This document shows positions 28,767 to 39,239 of a DNA stretch of 64,000 bases, in pieces. The DNA comes from Isoptericola luteus (GTDB lineage Bacteria > Actinomycetota > Actinomycetes > Actinomycetales > Cellulomonadaceae). The notes beneath the pieces are model-generated. The model saw only the letters and a program-made list of their open reading frames with translations. It did not search any database and was not told where the DNA came from. Each line of letters begins with the position of its first letter. The stretch's first letter is position 1. Position numbers and translations under genes: made by a program. The stretch is taken from NCBI RefSeq assembly GCF_020297055.1, contig NZ_JAIXCQ010000005.1, positions 1 through 64,000 of the forward strand, written 5' to 3'.

Positions 28767-29327
28767 ATGTCCACCGTCCTGAAGTACGTCGTCGTCGCCG
28801 TTCTCGCCGTCGTGTCGATCGCCTGGCGCGACCTCAACCTCCACACGTTCCTCGCGCCGGGGGTCGAGCTCGTCACGGTGCTCGCGGTGGCCTCGGCCGT
28901 CCTGCTGCCCCGGGTGCCGGCCGTCGCGGTCCCGCTGGTGACGGTCGCCGTCGGCGACGTGGTCCTCGGCTCCTCCTCGGCGATCTCCCTCTACGTCTGG
29001 GTGGCCTGGTGCGCCGTCGCGGTGGGTGCGCTGGCCCTGCGCGCGGCCCGGAGCCGGCGCGCGACCCTCGCGCTCGGCGCCGGGTTCGGGGCAGCCGCCA
29101 GCACCCTGTTCTTCCTGGTGAGCAACTTCGGCACCTGGATGCTCGGGCGCGGCGAGTGGTACGCCGACTCCCTCAGCGGGTTGCTCGCCGCCTACGCGGC
29201 GGGAGTGCCGTTCTATCTCGTTCCGCTCGGGGCCAACCTCGTCCTCGTCCCGGTGGCCGCCCTCGCCGCCCACGCCCTGCGCGCGTCGAGCGCCGTCCCC
29301 GCGCCGTCCCCGCTGCCTGTCCGCTGA
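28767..29327 (+). CDS. DUF6580-type integral membrane protein
   Basis: A 186-aa protein with five or six hydrophobic helices, starting KYVVVAVLAVVSIAWRDL. The short loop FLVSNFGTWM and the ending SGLLAAYAAGVPFYL resemble the DUF6580 group and, in general shape, small substrate-binding (S) components of ECF vitamin transporters. ATG at 28767 has GAAGG upstream. It is the first gene of a two-gene unit with the B12-dependent ribonucleotide reductase, 30 bases apart, and shares its promoter. A role in corrinoid or cobalt uptake is therefore a reasonable guess, not a demonstrated one. Confidence 0.7.
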   Translation: MSTVLKYVVVAVLAVVSIAWRDLNLHTFLAPGVELVTVLAVASAVLLPRVPAVAVPLVTVAVGDVVLGSSSAISLYVWVAWCAVAVGALALRAARSRRATLALGAGFGAAASTLFFLVSNFGTWMLGRGEWYADSLSGLLAAYAAGVPFYLVPLGANLVLVPVAALAAHALRASSAVPAPSPLPVR

Positions 29328-29357
29328 CCCGGCCACCGGCCGCCAGAGAGGAAACTC

Positions 29358-31478
29358 GTGCTCACCTTCCAGCTCCCTGACTCCTTCGTCGCGGCGTACG
29401 CCGGGCGGCCCGTGCCCTGGGGCTACGCGGACGCCGCCGGGAACTCCCTCGGCGAGATCACGTTCCTGCGCACGTACTCCCGCCAGCGCGAGGACGGCAC
29501 CAAGGAACGCTGGCACGAGGTGGTCCGCCGAGTCGTCGAGGGCATGTTCTCGATCCTGCGGGACCACACGACGAAGCAGCGACTGCCCTGGGACGAGGTC
29601 TGGGCGCAGGAGACGGCTCGGGACGCCTACGAGCGGCTCTTCGAGCTCAGATGGAGCCCGCCGGGCCGCGGGCTGTGGGTGATGGGCACCCCGCTGGTCA
29701 ACTCCCTCGGCAACTCCGCGCCCCTGCAGAACTGCGCCTTCGTCTCGACCGACGAGATGAGCGCCGCCGAGCCGGCGCTCCCGTTCACCTTTCTCATGGA
29801 GGCGTCCATGCTCGGCGTGGGCGTCGGGTTCGACACCGCCGGCGCCGCCCGGGGCCTGACGCTGCAGGACCCGAGGGTGCACGACGCGAGCGAGGGACTC
29901 GTGCTCGACGCCACCGGGCGGGCCCTGCCGCCGGTGGTCGGGGCGGGGACGCCCGTCCACACGATCCCCGACACCCGGGAGGGCTGGGTCGCCTCCACGG
30001 CCATGGTCATCGACGCCTACCTCCGGGGCGACGAGCTGCCCGTGATGGACTACTCGCTCGTGCGGCCCCTGGGTGCGCCGATCCGGACCTTCGGCGGCAC
30101 GGCCGCCGGCCCCGTGCCGTTGCACCGCCTGCACACGGCCCTCCGCGGCGTGCTGGCGGGACGCGCCGGAGAGCCGCTGACCACCCGGGACATCGCCGAC
30201 ATCGGGAACCTCATCGGGGTGTGCGTTGTCGCCGGCAACGTCCGCCGCTCCGCCGAGATCCTGCTCGGCCGGATCGACGACCCGGACTTCCTCGACCTGA
30301 AGAACCCCGAGGCCTTCCCCGAGCGCAACTCCTACGACCCCGCCCGGCCGGGATGGGCGTGGATGTCGAACAACTCGGTCGTCGTCGACACCGCCACCGA
30401 CCTGTCGGGCCTGACGGAGGCGATCGCGCGCAACGGCGAGCCCGGCGTCGTCTGGCTCGACACCACCCGTGCGTACGGTCGGCTGGCCGACCCCGCCGAC
30501 CACAGGGACCACCGGGTCCAGGGCTACAACCCGTGCGCGGAGCAGCCGCTGGAGTCGTTCGAGTGCTGCACCCTCGTGGAGACCTTCCCGTCCCGTGCGT
30601 CGTCGAAGGAGGACTACTTCGCAACGCTGCGGATCGCCTTCCTCTACGGCAAGGCCGTCACCCTGCTGCCCACCCACTGGGAGCGGACCAACGCCGTCAT
30701 GCAGCGCAACCGGCGGGTGGGCACCTCGATGTCCGGGATCGCGGACTTCGTGGACACCCACGGCACGGAGGTGATGCGCGAATGGATGGACGAGGGCTAC
30801 GGCGTGGTCCGCGCGTGGGACACCGAGCTGTCGGAGGTTCTCGCGGTGCGCGAGTCGATCCGCACCACGACGGTCAAGCCCAGCGGCACGGTGAGCATCG
30901 TCGCCGGCGTCTCCCCGGGCGTGCACTGGGCGCCGGGCGGCACCTACTTCCACCGGGCGATCAGGTTCCGCACCGAGGACCCGCTCGTCACCCTGTTCCG
31001 GGCCGCCGGGTACCGGGTGGAGCCCGCCGGCGAGGACCCGTCCGGGACGTCGGTCGTGTTCTTCCCGATCCGGTCGGCGGCCCGCCGCTCGGAGAAGGAC
31101 GTCACCCTGCGGGAGAAGGCCGGGCTGGCCGCGCTCGCGCAGCGGTACTGGTCCGACAACTCCGTGTCGGTGACGCTCTCGTTCGACCCGGAGACCGAGG
31201 GCGGGCAGATCGGCGACGTCCTGCGCGACCTCGCCGGGCGCCTCAAGACGGCCTCGTTCCTGCCCCAGGGCAACTTCGTCTACCCGCAGATGCCGTACAC
31301 GCAGATCACCGCCGAGGAGTACGAGGCGGCGTCGCGGCGACTCGTGCCCGCCTACCTCGACGCCGTGTACGACGGCGACCTGGAGACGATCGACGCCCTC
31401 GGCGAGGCGTTCTGCGACACGGACGACTGCGAGCTCGACGGGATCCGCATCAACGCCGAGCTCGGGGGAGCCTCGTGA
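29358..31478 (+). CDS. nrdJ: Adenosylcobalamin-dependent ribonucleoside-triphosphate reductase (class II)
   Basis: A 706-aa monomeric class II reductase, like the Lactobacillus leichmannii enzyme. The catalytic Cys/Glu loop is NPCAEQPLESFEC. NCAFVSTDEM supplies the N-side Cys of the redox pair and NNSVVVDT lies in the substrate loop. The C-terminus has FCDTDDCELDG, a Cys-x4-Cys pair for re-reduction. It makes dNTPs and works with or without oxygen. GTG at 29358 follows AGAGAGGAAAC. Paired NrdR-like boxes lie upstream of the operon. Confidence 0.93.
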   Translation: MLTFQLPDSFVAAYAGRPVPWGYADAAGNSLGEITFLRTYSRQREDGTKERWHEVVRRVVEGMFSILRDHTTKQRLPWDEVWAQETARDAYERLFELRWSPPGRGLWVMGTPLVNSLGNSAPLQNCAFVSTDEMSAAEPALPFTFLMEASMLGVGVGFDTAGAARGLTLQDPRVHDASEGLVLDATGRALPPVVGAGTPVHTIPDTREGWVASTAMVIDAYLRGDELPVMDYSLVRPLGAPIRTFGGTAAGPVPLHRLHTALRGVLAGRAGEPLTTRDIADIGNLIGVCVVAGNVRRSAEILLGRIDDPDFLDLKNPEAFPERNSYDPARPGWAWMSNNSVVVDTATDLSGLTEAIARNGEPGVVWLDTTRAYGRLADPADHRDHRVQGYNPCAEQPLESFECCTLVETFPSRASSKEDYFATLRIAFLYGKAVTLLPTHWERTNAVMQRNRRVGTSMSGIADFVDTHGTEVMREWMDEGYGVVRAWDTELSEVLAVRESIRTTTVKPSGTVSIVAGVSPGVHWAPGGTYFHRAIRFRTEDPLVTLFRAAGYRVEPAGEDPSGTSVVFFPIRSAARRSEKDVTLREKAGLAALAQRYWSDNSVSVTLSFDPETEGGQIGDVLRDLAGRLKTASFLPQGNFVYPQMPYTQITAEEYEAASRRLVPAYLDAVYDGDLETIDALGEAFCDTDDCELDGIRINAELGGAS

Positions 31479-31487
31479 CGCCGGCGC

Positions 31488-32387
31488 TCAGAGCGTGTCG
31501 GCGGACAGGGCGTCGCAGTCCTGCATCGTGCCGCCCTCGTACCCCATGGTGAACCAGCGCACCCGCTGCTCCGAGGTGCCGTGGGTGAAGCCCTCCGGGG
31601 TGATCCGGCCGGTGGCCTGTCGCTGGATGTGGTCGTCGCCGACGGTGGCCGCGGCGTCCAGCGCCTGGCCGAGCTCGGCCTGCGAGATCGGGTCCAGGAA
31701 GGTGACGCCGGTGTCGGGGTCGACCACTGTCGCGGCGGACCCCGCCCACATGCCGGCAAGGCAGTCGGCCATGAGCTCGATGCGCACGGAGTCGGACTCG
31801 GGCCCGCTGCCGCCGCGGTCGGCGGCGTCCATCGCTCCGGAGAGCTGCTCGACGTGGTGCCCCATCTCGTGCGCCACGACGTACATCTCCGCGAGCGGCC
31901 CGCCCTCGGCGCCGAACTGGGAGCTGAGCTGGTCGAAGAACGACACGTCCACGTAGATCGTCTGGTCGGGCGGGCAGTAGAACGGCCCCGTCGCGCTCGA
32001 CGCCGCGCCGCAGCCGGTCGTCGTCGACCCGGAGAAGCTCTCGACCGGCGGGGGCACGTACTCGACGCCCGCCTGCTCCGGCAGCACCTGCTCCCAGTAG
32101 GCGTCCAACGACTGCACGCTCGCGGACAGGCGGCACTCCCGGTCGCTGTTCGCCTCCTGGGCCGTGCAGTCGTCGATGAACTGCTGCTGACCCTCGCCGA
32201 CGGGCGCGGGGCCCTCCTGGACCGCGCCGCCGAGCGAGCCGACGACCTGGCCCAGGTCGCCGCCGAGGAAGACCGCCAGCAGCGCCACCACGACGGCCCC
32301 GATGCCGCCACCCACGACCGCGCCCCGGCGACCGCCGCCCTTGCGGACCCGGCCGCCCTCGAACTGCCCACCCTCGTTGAACGTCAC
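31488..32387 (-). CDS. YpfJ-like neutral zinc metallopeptidase
   Basis: A 299-aa protein with N-terminal TFNEGGQFEGGRVRKGGG, one membrane helix (about residues 25-50) and an external domain. The HEMGHH zinc motif lies in VVAHEMGHHVEQL, and ELMADCLAGMWA has the third ligand Glu. Cys pairs suggest disulfides outside the cell. GTG at 32387 is supported by a -10 six bases upstream. The protease target is unknown for this family. It is convergent with nrdJ with only 9 bases between stops. Confidence 0.92.
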   Translation of the reverse strand: MTFNEGGQFEGGRVRKGGGRRGAVVGGGIGAVVVALLAVFLGGDLGQVVGSLGGAVQEGPAPVGEGQQQFIDDCTAQEANSDRECRLSASVQSLDAYWEQVLPEQAGVEYVPPPVESFSGSTTTGCGAASSATGPFYCPPDQTIYVDVSFFDQLSSQFGAEGGPLAEMYVVAHEMGHHVEQLSGAMDAADRGGSGPESDSVRIELMADCLAGMWAGSAATVVDPDTGVTFLDPISQAELGQALDAAATVGDDHIQRQATGRITPEGFTHGTSEQRVRWFTMGYEGGTMQDCDALSADTL

Positions 32388-32393
32388 GAGCAC

Positions 32394-32399
32394 ACGGTA
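32394..32399 (-). promoter_or_regulatory. -10 element of the zinc peptidase gene
   Basis: TACCGT on the minus strand, 6 bases before the GTG. It decides between two in-frame GTG codons, since the other lies against the element. Confidence 0.5.
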
Positions 32400-32463
32400 G
32401 GCCGGGCGGGCAGCGCTCGCGCCCGGATCGGGGCACGGGTCACGACAGGAGCCACGGCAGGCG

Positions 32464-33963
32464 TCACGACTCGTAGCCCGTCGGCGTCTCGACCGACTCC
32501 CAGTGCCACGGCTCCGGGAGACGCCCGTTCGGCCCGGCCCAGTCGGGATGGTGCCACCCGTGCTCCTCGGCGTGATCCGTGAGCCAGCGGTAGCGGGCGC
32601 TGTCGAAGCCGTCAGGCCCCATGGCCAGGTCGACGGCCGTGCCCAGCCCGTGGTTGGAGCAGCCGGGCGGCGCGGCGAGCGGGTTCGGGTCGTCCGGGTT
32701 GTAGACGTCGATCTGTTGCGCATAGCTCCGGTAGGCGGAGTTGACGGTGAGGTGCTGCCCGAACTCGGCCAGGTAGGCGCGGTCGAGCTCGACGAGGCCG
32801 TCCAGGACGTCGGCCCGCACCAGGTACTGCGGTGCCCACGGGATCGGCGCGAGCTCGGCGTCGTCCAGGCGCCCGGCCTCCGGGAACCAGACCTGGTCGG
32901 GCTCCGGGCAGGCGGCGGTGTCCTGCGCCGTCAGGAGCATGGTGGTGGAACGCCCGAGCTCGTCGAGCTGCGCCAGCAGGGTGGCGGCCACCGCCTCGAC
33001 GTCCTCGAGCGGCGCGCCCTGCAGGGCGTCGTCGCCGCTCGCGTCCAGCGCCTCGACCGCGGACCCGAGCGCGGTCCGCGCCGTGGTGCCGACGTCGTCC
33101 GCCACCGCGCGCCCCTCGTCGGCCAGCTCGTCGCTCGCGGCCAGCACCACCTCGGCCCGCTCGGCCACGGGTGCGAGCGCCTCCCGGGCCCCGCCGACCT
33201 CGGTGTGCGCGAACTCCAGCCGCGAGGCACGCACCGCCGCGACGCCCTCGTCGAGACGCACCTGCAGGGGGTCGGCGTCCCCCGGCCGCACGTCGAGGAG
33301 GGGGGTGCCGTCGAGGACGTCCTGCGCGTCGTCGACGGCGGCGGTGAGGACCGTCCGCACCGTCGTGTCGGCGACCCGGTCGGCGGAGTCGGCGAGCTCC
33401 GTGCGTGCCGTGGCGGTCCGGGCGGCCAGGTCGGCCTGCTCGCCCCGGACCGTCCAGACCAGGGCTCCGGCGGTCCCGGCCAGCGCCACGCCCACCAGGA
33501 CGAGCGAGACCGCGACCCGCACGCCGCGACGACGCCCCGGCAGCACCCTCGCGTGCCGCAGGTCCAGGTCGACGGCGCGCGAGCGCGGCCGGACCAGGTG
33601 GAGCAGCGCACCCCCGGCCGCGGCGCCGAGCGCGTACCAGGCGAGGTCCGTGGCGCCGAAGGCCGTGCCGAACACGTACCTCGCCTCCGGGACCGCCTCG
33701 AGGATCTGGGCGGGGACCGCGCTGAGGTGGGACAGCTCGATCGCCGCGCAGACCACGAGGGCGGCACCGGCCGCCACGACCGGGCTCGTGCGCGGACGCA
33801 CCAGGACGAGGAGCAGGAGCACGAGGACGGTGAAGAGGGCGTCCCCGAGGGGGCCGCCGACCTCCGGGGGGAGCACGGCCCGCCCTCCGAGCCCGGCGAG
33901 GATCACGACCAGGGCGAGGACTGCAGCCGTCGGGCGGGGGGTGCGGGGCAGCCGGGACGTCAC
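32464..33963 (-). CDS. DUF2809 membrane domain fused to a VanY-type D,D-carboxypeptidase
   Basis: A 499-aa protein. The N-terminal 130 residues have four to five hydrophobic helices matching DUF2809 (PLGDALFTVLVLLLLV, ELSHL, FGATDLAWYALGA). A further helix and a long Ala/Glu/Asp-rich helical stalk follow (about 165-330). The C-terminal peptidase M15 domain (about 345-495) has SAYRSYAQQ, CSNHGLGTAVDLAM and EPWHWES with the Zn ligands His, Asp and His. It probably trims the terminal D-Ala of peptidoglycan stems at the membrane surface. Both domains are known separately; the fusion seems unusual. GTG at 33963 is supported by a leaderless -10. Confidence 0.85.
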   Translation of the reverse strand: MTSRLPRTPRPTAAVLALVVILAGLGGRAVLPPEVGGPLGDALFTVLVLLLLVLVRPRTSPVVAAGAALVVCAAIELSHLSAVPAQILEAVPEARYVFGTAFGATDLAWYALGAAAGGALLHLVRPRSRAVDLDLRHARVLPGRRRGVRVAVSLVLVGVALAGTAGALVWTVRGEQADLAARTATARTELADSADRVADTTVRTVLTAAVDDAQDVLDGTPLLDVRPGDADPLQVRLDEGVAAVRASRLEFAHTEVGGAREALAPVAERAEVVLAASDELADEGRAVADDVGTTARTALGSAVEALDASGDDALQGAPLEDVEAVAATLLAQLDELGRSTTMLLTAQDTAACPEPDQVWFPEAGRLDDAELAPIPWAPQYLVRADVLDGLVELDRAYLAEFGQHLTVNSAYRSYAQQIDVYNPDDPNPLAAPPGCSNHGLGTAVDLAMGPDGFDSARYRWLTDHAEEHGWHHPDWAGPNGRLPEPWHWESVETPTGYES

Positions 33964-33971
33964 GGTCAGAC

Positions 33972-33977
33972 ACCCTA
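33972..33977 (-). promoter_or_regulatory. -10 element of the DUF2809-VanY gene
   Basis: TAGGGT on the minus strand lies 8 bases before the GTG at 33963, the leaderless pattern seen elsewhere here. Confidence 0.5.
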
Positions 33978-34073
33978 TCGACCGTCGTGACGCCGGCCGG
34001 CCGCCGTTCGTGCGGTTTCGGGGGAGGTCTCCGGGGTGTGACGTGCGTCGTCGTCGGTGCCCGCGACGCCCCG

Positions 34074-34079
34074 TAGACT
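34074..34079 (+). promoter_or_regulatory. -10 element upstream of the ABC-F gene
   Basis: TAGACT fits TANNNT and lies about 40 bases before the chosen TTG start at 34121, leaving room for a short leader with GGAGGAG. Confidence 0.4.
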
Positions 34080-34120
34080 CGGAGGAGCCTCCCACCCCCT
34101 TGTCGAAGGACACCCCTGCC

Positions 34121-35691
<1,571 letters not shown>

Positions 35692-35719
<28 letters not shown>

Positions 35720-36678
35720 CGGGGGGTGCCGCCGCCTGCCGCCGCGGAGTCCTCCGCGGCGTCGATCAGGGCGTCCTCGTAGTCCTCGTCGACGCGCCGG
35801 GGGGCGCGTCGGGGTCGCGCCGCCCCGCGCCCCCGCGACCCGCCGGGGTCCGGGCCGGCCGCGAGCAGGTCGCCGGCAGTGACGGTGGCGGGGCGCGTCT
35901 CGCGCCGCCACAGGGCGACGAAGCCGCCGACCGCGCCCAGCGCGAACACGCACCACTGGAACGTGTAGCTGAGGTGGGAGCCGGGATCCGTGTCCGGCTC
36001 GGGCAGCGCGACCAGCGCCGTCGTCGGGGCCGGGTCCTCCGCCCGCAGCTGGCCGTAGGCGCCGACCGTGCGGCCCTGCGCCCACGCGCCGCCGCCGGGC
36101 CCGGCCGCGAGCACCTGGTCGGTGCTGATCGCCTGCACCTGCCCGTCGGGGGTGCCGCGGTCCGAGGCGGGCTCGTCGGCGCGCATCGTGACCTCGACGC
36201 GCACCTCGCCGTCGGGCGGGTCGGGGACGGCGGCCGGCTCGCTCGCGTCCGCCCCGACCGGGACGAAGCCCCGGTCGACGACGAGCACGACCTGCTGCCC
36301 GTCGGCGAGCGTGGTCTCGAACGGGACGAGCAGGTGGAACCCGGCGGTGCCGCCCACCGGACGGTTCCGCAGCAGCACGGTGTCCTGCGGCCGGTAGGTG
36401 CCGGTGGCCTCGACGGGACGCCAGACGTCGTCGTCGCCGAGCGTGTCGCCGGGGCCGTCGAGGACGTCGCCGAGCGGGACCGGGGCGGAGGCGTAGTTGG
36501 ACTCGACGAGGTCGATCTGCGCCTGCCGGTCGGTGTAGCGGTGCCACTGCCAGAACGCGGCGAGGACGCAGAGGGCGGCGAGGAGCACCGCCGCGAGGCC
36601 GAGGGTGACCCACTGGCGGCGGGTCCGCGGGGCGTCGGCCCCGTCGGGGGACGGCTGCTCGGGGACGGGCGTGGTCAC
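35692..36678 (-). CDS. SURF1 family cytochrome oxidase assembly protein
   Basis: A 328-aa protein with a helix at about residues 25-45 (VTLGLAAVLLAALCVLAAFWQWHR) and another near 265 (YTFQWCVFALGAVGGFVALW), the two-helix SURF1 layout. GFHLLVPFET and VLVVDRGFVPVG are the conserved external strands. It helps build cytochrome aa3, so it matches ctaA elsewhere in the window. The C-terminal tail is basic and then acidic. GTG at 36678 overlaps the stop of the small zinc-ribbon-like gene. Confidence 0.9.
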
Positions 36679-36911
36679 GCGCGCTCGAGCTCCGTGACGG
36701 GCACGGTCTGCTTCCAGAAGGACCTCGCCCCGAGGAACTGCTCGAGGTGCTCGCGGTGCGTGTCGCACGCCAGCCACACCTTGCGGCGCTCCGGGGTGTG
36801 CAGCCGCGGGTTGTTCCACAGCAGCCCCCACCGGGCCTCGCCGCGGCAGCCCTTCGCGGAGCAGATCAGCTCGCCCGCCACGGGGTCGGCGCTGCCTCCG
36901 AGCAGGTCCAT
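36675..36911 (-). CDS. Small zinc-ribbon-like protein
   Basis: A 78-aa protein with LICSAKGCRGEARWGLLWNNP, LACDTHREHLEQFL and a basic end. The Cys-x4-Cys pair and Cys-x2-His could bind zinc. Such small genes next to SURF1 and DUF3099 are common in actinobacteria, but no function is known to me. ATG at 36911 overlaps the DUF3099 stop, and its stop overlaps the SURF1 start, so the three genes are one operon. Confidence 0.8.
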   Translation of the reverse strand: MDLLGGSADPVAGELICSAKGCRGEARWGLLWNNPRLHTPERRKVWLACDTHREHLEQFLGARSFWKQTVPVTELERA

Positions 36912-37435
36912 CAGTGCTCCTTCGTCGGGTCGTCCGAGCGGGTGCCCGGGGTGTCGTCGCGGGTGTCGTCGGTGTCTTCGCGGGCGTCGGTGTCGTCGGG
37001 GGCCTCGTCGTCCTGGTGCTCGATGACGCGGCCGGGACCGCTCGACGGCGAGGCCGCGTCGCCGGGTGGGGCCGGGGCCGGGTCCGCGGGCGCCCGCAGC
37101 GCCGGGAGGTCGGCCCTCACGAAGGGCGAGGTGTCGTAGGTGACCCGGTCGCGGCCCGCGTTGGCGAACAGCACGGCCGAGTACGGGAGCACGACGGCGG
37201 CCGCGAGGAGCACCATCTGCAGCCAGAGGATCCCGCGCGCGAGGAAGATCGCGGACAGGAAGCAGACGAGCCGGATACCCATCTGCACGAGGTACCGCCG
37301 GGTCCGGCGCGCCTGGTCCTCGGAGAGCGGCTCCGGGGCGTTCGTGATCGACGGGACGTCGGCCGGGCCCTGTGCAGGAGGCTGCCCGCGCCCGGGCGAA
37401 GGCGCTCCGGCCGGCGTCGATCGGGCATTGCTCAC
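36911..37435 (-). CDS. DUF3099 membrane protein
   Basis: A 174-aa protein. Residues about 30-110 form DUF3099: SITNAPEPLSEDQARRTRRYLVQMGIR, then two helices (LVCFLSAIFLARGILWLQMV and LLAAAVVLPYSAVLFANAG). The C-terminal 60 residues are Asp/Pro/Thr-rich and probably disordered. The function is unknown. GTG at 37435 is supported by a -10 six bases upstream. It heads the DUF3099-small protein-SURF1 operon. Confidence 0.88.
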   Translation of the reverse strand: MSNARSTPAGAPSPGRGQPPAQGPADVPSITNAPEPLSEDQARRTRRYLVQMGIRLVCFLSAIFLARGILWLQMVLLAAAVVLPYSAVLFANAGRDRVTYDTSPFVRADLPALRAPADPAPAPPGDAASPSSGPGRVIEHQDDEAPDDTDAREDTDDTRDDTPGTRSDDPTKEH

Positions 37436-37441
37436 CGTGCC

Positions 37442-37447
37442 AGTCTA
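37442..37447 (-). promoter_or_regulatory. -10 element of the DUF3099-SURF1 operon
   Basis: TAGACT on the minus strand, 6 bases before the GTG at 37435. Leaderless geometry. Confidence 0.5.
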
Positions 37448-37561
37448 CGGCGGCACGGGTGCCTTCCTCACGCCCCCGGACGGCTCCGGGTTGTAGGTAA
37501 CCGACAAACGGTCGCGATCCGCTGTGGCCCGTCCCCAGCCGGTGTCCTGGCCGGTCCGGGG

Positions 37562-37567
37562 TAGCGT
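37562..37567 (+). promoter_or_regulatory. Candidate -10 of the fabG-fabI unit
   Basis: TAGCGT lies 73 bases before the fabG start, so unlike many neighbours this mRNA would have a leader with a ribosome site (GGAGAGAA). Confidence 0.4.
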
Positions 37568-37640
37568 CACCCTGGGCCGGGCACACCCGTGTCCCGTCCC
37601 GACAGACCGCACGCCGTACCCGCCGCCCGAGGAGAGAACC

Positions 37641-38381
37641 GTGACCGACGCCCCCGCCGCGCAGCCCCAGGAGACCCCCGCTCGCGTCGTGGTCGTGACC
37701 GGAGCCGCCCGCGGCATCGGCCGCACCATCGCCGAGCGCTTCGTGGCGGCCGGCGACACCGTCGCCACCCTGTACCGCGGCGGCGACCTGCCCGCGGGCG
37801 TGCACGGCTTCGTGGCCGACGTCACCGACAGCGCGGCCGTGGACGCGGCGTTCGCCGAGATCGAGAAGTCGCTGGGCGCGGTCGAGGTGCTCGTCGCCAA
37901 CGCGGGCGTGACCCGCGACCAGCTCCTCATGCGGATGAGCGACGAGGAGTTCGAGACCGTCCTGGACGTCAACCTCACCGGGACGTTCCGCTGCGTGCGC
38001 CGCGCGTCGAAGGGCATGATCCGCGCGCGCAAGGGCCGCATCGTGCTCGTCGGCTCGGTCGTCGGGCTGTACGGCGGGCCCGGGCAGGTCAACTACTCGT
38101 CGTCCAAGGCCGCCCTGGTCGGCATGGCGCGCTCGATCACCCGTGAGCTCGGCGGGCGCGGCATCACCGCGAACGTGGTGGCACCGGGCTTCGTCGAGAC
38201 CGACATGACGGCCACCCTGCCCGAGGCGACCCAGCAGCAGTACAAGGCGTCCATCCCCGCCGGGCGGTTCGCCTCCACCGACGAGGTCGCGGGCGTGGTC
38301 CAGTTCCTGGCCTCGGACGCCGCGGCCTACGTCTCCGGCGCCGTCGTCCCCGTCGACGGCGGACTCGGCATGGGGCACTGA
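37641..38381 (+). CDS. fabG: 3-oxoacyl-ACP reductase FabG
   Basis: A 246-aa short-chain dehydrogenase of fatty acid synthesis. The NADPH loop is VTGAARGIGRTIAERF, VANAGVTRDQLLMRM carries the NAG motif, and the catalytic set is Ser in VLVGSVVG with Tyr and Lys in VNYSSSKAALVG. The ending SGAVVPVDGGLGMGH is FabG-typical. GTG at 37641 follows GGAGAGAACC. fabI 64 bases downstream gives the same pair as mycobacterial mabA-inhA. Confidence 0.94.
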   Translation: MTDAPAAQPQETPARVVVVTGAARGIGRTIAERFVAAGDTVATLYRGGDLPAGVHGFVADVTDSAAVDAAFAEIEKSLGAVEVLVANAGVTRDQLLMRMSDEEFETVLDVNLTGTFRCVRRASKGMIRARKGRIVLVGSVVGLYGGPGQVNYSSSKAALVGMARSITRELGGRGITANVVAPGFVETDMTATLPEATQQQYKASIPAGRFASTDEVAGVVQFLASDAAAYVSGAVVPVDGGLGMGH

Positions 38382-38445
38382 CCGCTCCCGTGCCACCGCG
38401 GCCCCGGCCGCCCCACGCTCTCCCCGCACCCAGCGAAAGGTCATC

Positions 38446-39210
38446 ATGGCTCTGCTCGACGGCAAGAAGCTCCTCATCACCGGCGTCCTCACCGACAGCT
38501 CGATCGCGTTCCACGCGGCCCGGCTGGCCCAGGAGGAGGGCGCCGAGGTGGTCCTGACGTCCTTCGGGCGCCAGATGAAGCTCACGCAGGCCTTTGCCAA
38601 GCGCCTGCCGGTCACGGCGCCGGTCGTCGAGCTCGACGTCACCAGCGGAGACGACCTGGCCGCGCTCGCCGACCGCGTCCGCGAGCACACCGACCACCTG
38701 GACGGCGTCGTGCACTCCATCGGGTTCGCGCCCCAGACGGTCATGGGCGGCAACTTCCTCGCCGCGGGGTGGGACGACGTCGCCACGGCGCTGCAGGTCT
38801 CGACGTACTCCTACAAGTCGCTGGTCGAGGCGGCGCGCCCGCTCATGTCGGGCGGGGCGTACGTGGGGCTCACGTTCGACGCGCAGTTCGCCTGGCCGGT
38901 CTACGACTGGATGGGCGTCGCCAAGGCCGGTCTCGAGTCCGCGAACCGCTACCTGGCCCGTGACCTGGGGCCGCACGGCATCCGGTGTAATCTCGTCTCC
39001 GCCGGGCCCATCCGCACCACGGCGGCGAAGTCCATCCCGGGCTTCGAGACCATGGAGGAGGCCTGGCCGCGTCGCGCGCCGCTCGGCTGGGACCAGACGA
39101 CGGCGGAGCCTGCGGCGCGCGCCGTGGTGGCTCTCCTGTCCGACTGGTTCCCCGCCACGACCGGCGAGATCGTCCACGTCGATGGCGGAGTGCACGCGAT
39201 GGGTCAGTGA
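38446..39210 (+). CDS. fabI: Enoyl-ACP reductase (FabI/InhA type)
   Basis: A 254-aa NADH-dependent reductase for the last step of fatty acid elongation. GVLTDSSIAFHAARLAQEEGA forms the cofactor loop with the Ser-Ile of FabI, HSIGFAPQTVMGGNF marks the family, and YDWMGVAKAGLES contains catalytic Tyr and Lys spaced as in InhA. It is the target class of isoniazid and triclosan. A good hairpin follows the stop. Confidence 0.94.
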   Translation: MALLDGKKLLITGVLTDSSIAFHAARLAQEEGAEVVLTSFGRQMKLTQAFAKRLPVTAPVVELDVTSGDDLAALADRVREHTDHLDGVVHSIGFAPQTVMGGNFLAAGWDDVATALQVSTYSYKSLVEAARPLMSGGAYVGLTFDAQFAWPVYDWMGVAKAGLESANRYLARDLGPHGIRCNLVSAGPIRTTAAKSIPGFETMEEAWPRRAPLGWDQTTAEPAARAVVALLSDWFPATTGEIVHVDGGVHAMGQ

Positions 39211-39230
39211 CCGGTCCGCACCTGGACCGG
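39211..39230 (+). terminator. Hairpin after fabI
   Basis: Perfect 7-bp stem CCGGTCC/GGACCGG with a 6-base loop, immediately after the fabI stop. Likely terminator of the fabG-fabI unit. Confidence 0.6.
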
Positions 39231-39239
39231 CGCGGGGTC

